This document shows, piece by piece, positions 4,769 to 5,113 of a stretch of DNA of 5,113 nt; position 1 is the first letter of the stretch, and the number at the start of each line of letters is the position of its first letter. The notes under the pieces were generated by a model, which was given only the letters and a program-made list of their open reading frames with translations, made no database searches and was not told the origin of the DNA. Source of the DNA: UBA4246 sp045113475. GTDB taxonomy: Bacteria; Bacillota; Clostridia; Christensenellales; Aristaeellaceae. A program made the position numbers and the translations under genes. The stretch spans positions 1 through 5,113 of the forward strand of contig JBGUIY010000209.1 of assembly GCA_045113475.1 (NCBI GenBank). The letters run 5' to 3'.

Positions 4769-4904
4769 TCACGCATATTTACGATAATCGTTTTTGAGAT
4801 CGGATTTGTCCAGGACGACGTATTGCATGGTGGTGTCGAGCTTGTCGTGGCCCAGGATGGCGGCCACCTCCTGGATGGGCATTCCGTGGCGGATCAGCGA
4901 CGGC
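4769..4904 (-). pseudogene. Tyrosine recombinase/integrase, C-terminal fragment
   Basis: The last roughly 45 residues of a phage-type site-specific recombinase are clear: SLIRHGMPIQEVAAILGHDK, then LDTTMQY and a tail ending DYRKYA. LGH is the conserved catalytic-box motif and the Tyr of TTMQY is the expected DNA-cleaving nucleophile. The first Arg-x-x-Arg box and everything N-terminal are missing. Homology stops around 4893-4904, where an opposite-strand repressor fragment begins, so the product cannot be active. The stop codon TGA (4769-4771) is part of the endolysin's ribosome binding site, so recombinase and lysin were probably adjacent in the ancestral element. Confidence 0.8.
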
Positions 4905-5027
4905 ACCATCATCCAGATCCGCCAGGGCAAGCCGATCACCACGAAAACCATCGACGTGATCTGCGAGCTGGCCGGCTGCCAGCCTGGCGACCTGATCAGC
5001 TACAAACCGGGAAAAAAGGAGGCGTGA
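4893..5027 (+). pseudogene. Cro/XRE-type HTH repressor, C-terminal fragment
   Basis: The frame ISDGTIIQIRQGKPITTKTI then DVICELAGCQPGDLISYKP matches the second half of small (about 65-75 aa) Cro/CI-like HTH proteins: end of the recognition helix, 'kG..it..Ti..Ic..L.cqpgDl..y'. The first 25-30 residues, including helix 1 and most of helix 2, are missing and replaced by the antisense strand of the recombinase fragment. The frame remains open upstream through that region (ATG at 4872 or 4794), but those residues are not homologous, so a functional repressor is unlikely. The stop codon (5025-5027) lies in the loop of the gene's own terminator. Confidence 0.72.
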
Positions 5028-5039
5028 ACCTCCTTTTTT
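5012..5039. terminator. Perfect hairpin terminator, bidirectional
   Basis: AAAAAAGGAGG (5012-5022) and CCTCCTTTTTT (5029-5039) are perfect 11-bp complements around CGTGAA. The flanking A6/T6 tracts let it work in either direction. It ends the repressor fragment and would also block leftward transcription from outside the window into the lysis operon. Confidence 0.88.
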
Positions 5040-5057
5040 CGTGGGCCTGATTTCCCT

Positions 5058-5092
5058 TTACACGCGTGTAAGTTCCATTTGCACGCGTGTAA
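5058..5092. promoter_or_regulatory. Two palindromic operator-like sites 21 bp apart
   Basis: TTACACGCGTGTAA (5058-5071) is a perfect 14-bp palindrome. TTGCACGCGTGTAA (5079-5092) is the same site with one change. Centres are 21 bp apart, two helical turns, as expected for cooperative dimers on one face of the DNA. They lie between a terminator and the window end and probably control a gene beyond 5113. The binding protein is unknown; an HTH repressor or a toxin-antitoxin autorepressor would fit. Confidence 0.55.
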
Positions 5093-5110
5093 CAATAGTT
5101 ACTTATTGTT
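5091..5110. repeat. Inverted repeat at the window edge
   Basis: AACAATA (5091-5097) and TATTGTT (5104-5110) form perfect 7-bp arms around GTTACT. It overlaps the second TTRCACGCGTGTAA site by two bases. It may be a further operator of the same control region; the window ends too soon to tell. Confidence 0.4.
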
Positions 5111-5113
5111 TCC

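Noticed and set aside
4225..4797. 190-codon plus-strand open frame, and a similar one at 3668-4135
   Set aside because: Both are antisense to the endolysin and its neighbour, whose catalytic motifs and ribosome binding sites are clear.
2936..4951. The phage-like segment as a new defence or mobile system
   Set aside because: Its genes fit known phage lysis and recombinase families and the ends are broken. A prophage remnant is the simpler reading.

Overview
The window looks like chromosomal DNA of a moderately GC-rich member of the Clostridia (Firmicutes). The evidence is strong AAGGAG-type ribosome binding sites, near-consensus sigma-A promoters, a TTG start codon, an ABC-transporter-type secreted protein with a clostridial signal peptide, and a clostridial-phage lysis cassette. 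The assignment is inferred from sequence character; there is no rRNA or other marker gene.

Left part (1-2775), resident metabolic genes. A small uncharacterised protein (105-332, minus) has its own promoter and a palindromic operator-like site. A DeoR/GlpR-family regulator (451-1194, minus) is divergent from a glycerol-3-phosphate-dehydrogenase-like enzyme (1488-2531, plus). The roughly 290-bp intergenic region carries two back-to-back promoters. Three copies of an ATGATCA-like heptamer, 20-21 bp apart, lie over the regulator's own promoter. Downstream of the dehydrogenase begins a secreted ABC-transporter solute-binding protein, but only the signal peptide and about 30 mature residues survive before the reading frame is broken near 2776. 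The original locus was probably a sugar-phosphate or glycerol-phosphate uptake operon controlled by the DeoR protein.

Middle and right part (about 2776-4900), phage-derived DNA. Four intact genes run leftward as a tight, partly overlapping operon: an NlpC/P60 endolysin with a peptidoglycan-binding domain, a small four-cysteine protein, a one-transmembrane holin-like protein, and an LLH-type holin. A strong terminator follows. Just upstream, in the same direction, is the C-terminal end of a tyrosine recombinase, whose stop codon sits inside the endolysin's ribosome binding site. No capsid, tail or packaging genes are present, and no promoter for the cassette is visible.

Right edge (about 4893-5113). 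The recombinase fragment is fused head to head with the C-terminal part of a Cro/XRE-type repressor on the opposite strand. That repressor ends in a terminator, followed by two TTACACGCGTGTAA-type palindromes 21 bp apart. Both ends of the lysis segment are therefore broken genes. This fits a prophage or integrative-element remnant shaped by deletions or rearrangement, or possibly an assembly join. I do not see convincing evidence for a wholly new system. The points most worth following up are the intact but apparently promoterless lysis cassette, the two junctions, and the repeat-type operators.
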